64,000 nucleotides of DNA from Arthrobacter sp. B6 (GTDB taxonomy: Bacteria > Actinomycetota > Actinomycetes > Actinomycetales > Micrococcaceae), in assembly GCF_001663775.1 (NCBI RefSeq), contig NZ_KV467168.1, forward strand, positions 2,082,870-2,146,869. Direction: 5' to 3'. Within the stretch, counting starts at the first letter, position 1. Each line of letters opens with the position of its first letter. The notes under the pieces are model-generated. The model was given only the letters and a program-made list of their open reading frames with translations. It searched no databases and was not told where the DNA came from. Of the stretch, positions 61,035 through 64,000 are shown piece by piece. Position numbers and translations under genes: made by a program.

Positions 61035-61883
61035 TCAGCGTGCCGCCGTCGGGCTTCCCACACTGTCCAGCGGGACAAAGGTGGCGAATTCCGGTCCGTG
61101 TTCCCGGATGAGGCGCAAATATTCCGACGGCGTGAAGCCGCTGAAGCGCCTGAAGCTCCGGATCAGATGGGGCTGGTCGTAGTAGTCGGCGAGTGCCAGC
61201 AACTCCCGTCCGCTTGCGCCGTCCGCGGGCAGCCTGGCGGCTGCATTGGCGAAGCGGTAGAAACGGCACACATCGGCGTAGCTTTTGGGCGCGATTCCGC
61301 AGCCGCGGAGCATGATCCGCTGGAGGGTCGACGGGCTGAGGCCGAGCTGGCGGGCGAGCTCAGCCACGGGGATGTCTTCCTCAGCCAGCAGGCCTGCAGC
61401 CTCAAGGATCCGTTGGTCCGCCCCGCCAATGAGGCTGGAAGCGAGGAAGCTTTCCAGGACATCGAATGCGGCGGCCGGACCAGCGTCCACGAGTTGGGTG
61501 CGGAGGGCAGTGAAGCCGGGCAGGAAACCGTCGGTGTCCGTCACTTTTCCCTGAAGTTCCGACGGCGGCACTCCAGTGAGTGCCGCGATGCCGTAGGGCT
61601 GCAGCGCGGCACCGATGTTGAACAGCTGCGGCGGGTTCTCGCTGATCAGGTAGCTGCGCTGGATGCCCGAGTAGAAGCCCGCCGCGACTTCCGTGGCCGC
61701 GGTCTCCGGGGTCACCGCAAACGGATCGATGAGGCGGTACGGCGACGAAAGATTGAGGACCAGGTGGGCCAACGGGCCGGGAAGGATCTTCTCGTACTTG
61801 GCTGCAGGGGCGCCGCGCACGAACCACAAATGGCTGACATACGGCCGCAGCCGGGCGGGGGCGGGACACTCCTCGTAGAGCAC
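61035..61883 (-). CDS. AraC-family transcriptional regulator
   Basis: 282 residues. A cupin-like N-terminal domain (ILPGPLAHLVLNLSSPYRL) and two C-terminal HTHs (VAELARQLGLSPSTLQRIM; GRELLALADYYDQPHLIRSFRRFSGFTPSEYLR) show the AraC/XylS pattern. GTG 61883. Divergent from the GH30 gene, whose promoter region of 217 bases it shares. An imperfect dyad CGAACGTGTTCG (61967-61978) in that gap is a possible operator. Confidence 0.9.
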   Translation of the reverse strand: MLYEECPAPARLRPYVSHLWFVRGAPAAKYEKILPGPLAHLVLNLSSPYRLIDPFAVTPETAATEVAAGFYSGIQRSYLISENPPQLFNIGAALQPYGIAALTGVPPSELQGKVTDTDGFLPGFTALRTQLVDAGPAAAFDVLESFLASSLIGGADQRILEAAGLLAEEDIPVAELARQLGLSPSTLQRIMLRGCGIAPKSYADVCRFYRFANAAARLPADGASGRELLALADYYDQPHLIRSFRRFSGFTPSEYLRLIREHGPEFATFVPLDSVGSPTAAR

Positions 61884-62100
61884 ACGTGCAGTCTACGGTC
61901 CCCCGGCGTGCCGGACGGTGCAGCGCCAGGCAGGCTGGCCGCTGAACGCCTCTGACCGAGCACGAACGAACGTGTTCGGATCCCTTGAAGCGGCAACACC
62001 TCGAACATAGTCTCGCTGGACCGGCTTCTCCGGATCCGCAAACCGGACCAGCGAACACCCGCCGGATCAGCACCGCACCCTGAGACCACGAGGTACAACA

Positions 62101-64000
62101 ATGACGTTTTCCGCGCAAAGAATCCGAAGGCCGGTGGCCGCGCTGGCAGCAGCCGTTACGGCCGTGGCAGGGTTGGCGCTGCTGCCGGCCGCACTCCCTG
62201 CGGCAGCAGATGCAGCAACCCCGGTGACGATCACCCCGAACCCTGCCAGCCGCGGGGAGGCGTTCGAAGGGTGGGGCACCAGCCTGGTCTGGTTCGCCAA
62301 CGCGACGGCGGGATACTCCCCCGAGCTGCGCGAAGAGCTGTACCAAAAGGTGTTCGGCGAGGACGGACTGAACCTTAACATCGCGCGGTACAACGTGGGC
62401 GGCGGAAACGCGTCGGACGTGGCCGATTACCTCCACGACGGCAGCGCGGTGGAAGGCTGGTGGAAACCGGTCACCGACCCCGCAACGGGAACCGTCGCAT
62501 CGCACCTCTACAACCCCGACGGTTCGGTTGATCCGTCCCAGGCCAACAAACTGGCCTTCCTGAACCAGTGGAACCCGGACGATCCCGCCTCCTACAACCC
62601 CGACGCCGATCAGAACCAGCGCTGGTGGGTGGAACGGCTGGCCGCCGACCGGCAGATCACCCACTGGGAGGCCTTCAGCAACTCCCCGCCCTGGTTCATG
62701 ACCAAGAGCGGGTACGTGTCCGGCCAGGTCAACTCCAACAAGGGCGAGAACCTGCTGCCCCAGGCGGAAGCCAAATTCGCCGCATACATGAAGCACGCCG
62801 TCGAACTCCTCGAGGCAGGCAGCGGCATCACGGTGGACACGATCGACCCCTTCAACGAGCCCAACTCCGGCTACTGGGGCACTGCGATCGACCCGGCAAC
62901 CGGGAAGCCGCCCACCAGCTACACGCAGAAGCAGGAGGGTGCGCTGATCTACCCGGCCGCCCAGGACCGCGTCACCAAGCTCCTTGCCGCCGAACTTGCC
63001 AAGGGCAGCACCACAACGGACGCCGTCATCTCCGCGATGGACGAGACCGATCCCGCCAGGTTCATGACCAACTGGAACAGCTACAGCCAGGAAGCCAAGG
63101 ACGCCGTGGCCCAGCTCAACGTCCACACGTACGGCACCAACGACCGCCGCCGGGTCCGCGACCTGGCGAACTCCACGGACAAGCCGCTCTGGATGAGCGA
63201 GGTGGGCGGCTTCTGGACCGGAAACCCCGCACTCGGCGACTCCACCAGCGGCTGGGACCGCTCCAACATCACCAACGGCCTCGGTATCGCCGGCCGCATG
63301 GTGAACGACCTCCGCGAACTCGAACCTGACGCCTGGGTCTTCTGGCAGCCTGTGGAGGACACCTACAAGCAGGAGAAAGCCGACAAGGGCTGGGGCTCCA
63401 TCTACATCGACTTCGACTGCAACTACGAGGGCCGCGAGGGCTTCTCCAACCGCAGGCTCAACGACGGCGCCGGCCAGGACCAGGCCAAGTGCAAGGTCCT
63501 GACCAACCAGAAGTACAACACCACGCGGAACTTCACGCACTACATCCGGCCCGGGGATTTCCTCATCCAGAACGACAACGCCAAGACCGCCAGCGCCATC
63601 CGTGCGGACGGCAACGGCGCCACCCTGGTGCACTTCAACGACACCCCGACGGCGGAAACGGTCACCCTGGACCTCAGCCGCTTCGGGGCCATCGCGCCGG
63701 GCGCCACAGTTACACCTGTGGTGACCACCAAGTCGCCGCTGGATGACATCGAACGCAACGCGCTCGTCAAGGGTGCCCCGGCCGCCGTCGACGCATCGGC
63801 GAAGTCCGCGACGCTGGAGGTTCCCGCCGCCTCCGTGGTGACGTTCGTCGTCGACGGCGTCAGTGGGGTCGCGGAAGACGCCGCACCGGTTCAGGACGGC
63901 CACAGCTACCACCTCACCGGCGATGCCAGCGGCAAGTACCTCACGGCGCGGCCTGACGGGGCAGCCTCAATCCAGGAGCCGGGAACGACGGCGGCGGAGG
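62101..64000 (+). CDS. Secreted GH30-family glycoside hydrolase (3' end beyond window)
   Basis: 633 residues visible with no stop. A signal peptide (MTFSAQRIRRPVAALAAAVT... to AAADA, about 1-39) precedes a GH30 TIM barrel. FEGWGTSLVWFA opens it; the acid/base is Glu253 in DPFNEPNSGYWG and the nucleophile is Glu367 in WMSEVGGFW. A beta-sandwich side domain follows to about residue 590, then VQDGHSYHLTGDASGKYLTARPDG, the start of a further (perhaps lectin-like) domain. The closest style is beta-1,6-galactanase, acting on plant arabinogalactan; that is inferred. It is divergent from the AraC gene. Confidence 0.9.
   Translation, partial: MTFSAQRIRRPVAALAAAVTAVAGLALLPAALPAAADAATPVTITPNPASRGEAFEGWGTSLVWFANATAGYSPELREELYQKVFGEDGLNLNIARYNVGGGNASDVADYLHDGSAVEGWWKPVTDPATGTVASHLYNPDGSVDPSQANKLAFLNQWNPDDPASYNPDADQNQRWWVERLAADRQITHWEAFSNSPPWFMTKSGYVSGQVNSNKGENLLPQAEAKFAAYMKHAVELLEAGSGITVDTIDPFNEPNSGYWGTAIDPATGKPPTSYTQKQEGALIYPAAQDRVTKLLAAELAKGSTTTDAVISAMDETDPARFMTNWNSYSQEAKDAVAQLNVHTYGTNDRRRVRDLANSTDKPLWMSEVGGFWTGNPALGDSTSGWDRSNITNGLGIAGRMVNDLRELEPDAWVFWQPVEDTYKQEKADKGWGSIYIDFDCNYEGREGFSNRRLNDGAGQDQAKCKVLTNQKYNTTRNFTHYIRPGDFLIQNDNAKTASAIRADGNGATLVHFNDTPTAETVTLDLSRFGAIAPGATVTPVVTTKSPLDDIERNALVKGAPAAVDASAKSATLEVPAASVVTFVVDGVSGVAEDAAPVQDGHSYHLTGDASGKYLTARPDGAASIQEPGTTAAE

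Noticed and set aside
61402..63912. An 836-codon open frame on the minus strand across the AraC and GH30 genes
   Set aside because: It is antisense to a complete GH30 domain with signal peptide and catalytic residues. In high-GC DNA the opposite strand often stays open. Its translation is low complexity (V/G/R/H-rich) with no domain.

Overview
The window is high-GC DNA from an actinobacterium, most likely Arthrobacter/Pseudarthrobacter or a close relative (Micrococcaceae). The basis is the dense gene packing with GTG/TTG starts, the block dacB - zinc metalloprotease - tilS - hpt - ftsH - folE-folP-folB-folK - PH-domain proteins - panC, the lysS - lsr2 - clpC group, ANTAR regulators, disA and an actinobacterial MutY. 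The genus is inferred from gene content and protein style; no database search was possible.

Layout. 1-1790: 5' end of an L-ribulokinase gene (araB) with its promoter and lac-type operator, a LacI-family regulator and tRNA-Lys. 2000-5817: a conserved unknown gene, a structured leader RNA, a PhoU-like (DUF47) protein with a PiT phosphate transporter, and a FUSC-type membrane protein. 5931-6473: a dead sugar-ABC ATPase fragment that still has a textbook promoter and twin operators. 6503-16471: radA, fabF-like, prfC, disA, mutY and small membrane or secreted proteins. 16549-18880: PTS-type dihydroxyacetone kinase (dhaKLM). 19243-23708: flavin oxidase, N-acetyltransferase and S9 peptidase. 23948-29077: clpC, lsr2, a 59-residue membrane protein and lysS. 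29172-37201: an accessory insert with two paralogous hydrolases, a DHA2 exporter, a DJ-1/PfpI protein, SRPBCC, TetR, and a GAF-ANTAR cluster with small paralogous partner proteins. 37511-52623 (minus strand): panC, a DUF2520 protein, two PH-domain proteins, DUF3180, folKBPE, ftsH, an inserted LacI regulator, hpt, tilS, a metalloprotease and dacB. 52778-64000: ppa, an esterase, a hydrolase, phosphoketolase, small membrane proteins, a SatD-like protein, DUF1761, AraC, and a secreted GH30 hydrolase that runs off the end.

How the genes work together. Folate synthesis (GTP to dihydropteroate), pantothenate synthesis, purine salvage, tRNA-Ile modification, lysine charging with tRNA-Lys, membrane proteolysis (FtsH) and cytosolic proteolysis (ClpC) are housekeeping. 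RadA, DisA and MutY serve genome maintenance. DhaKLM, phosphoketolase, AraB, GH30 and the LacI/AraC regulators indicate a plant-sugar and glycerol-using soil organism.

The most unusual feature is not a protein. The intergenic spaces hold at least ten long, often perfect palindromes (arms up to 29 bp). They fall into several sequence families, and one of these shows a compensatory change in its inner stem. Together with the leader RNA before the phosphate operon (2720-2827) and the GAF-ANTAR/small-protein cluster (34895-37201), these are the items most worth following up.
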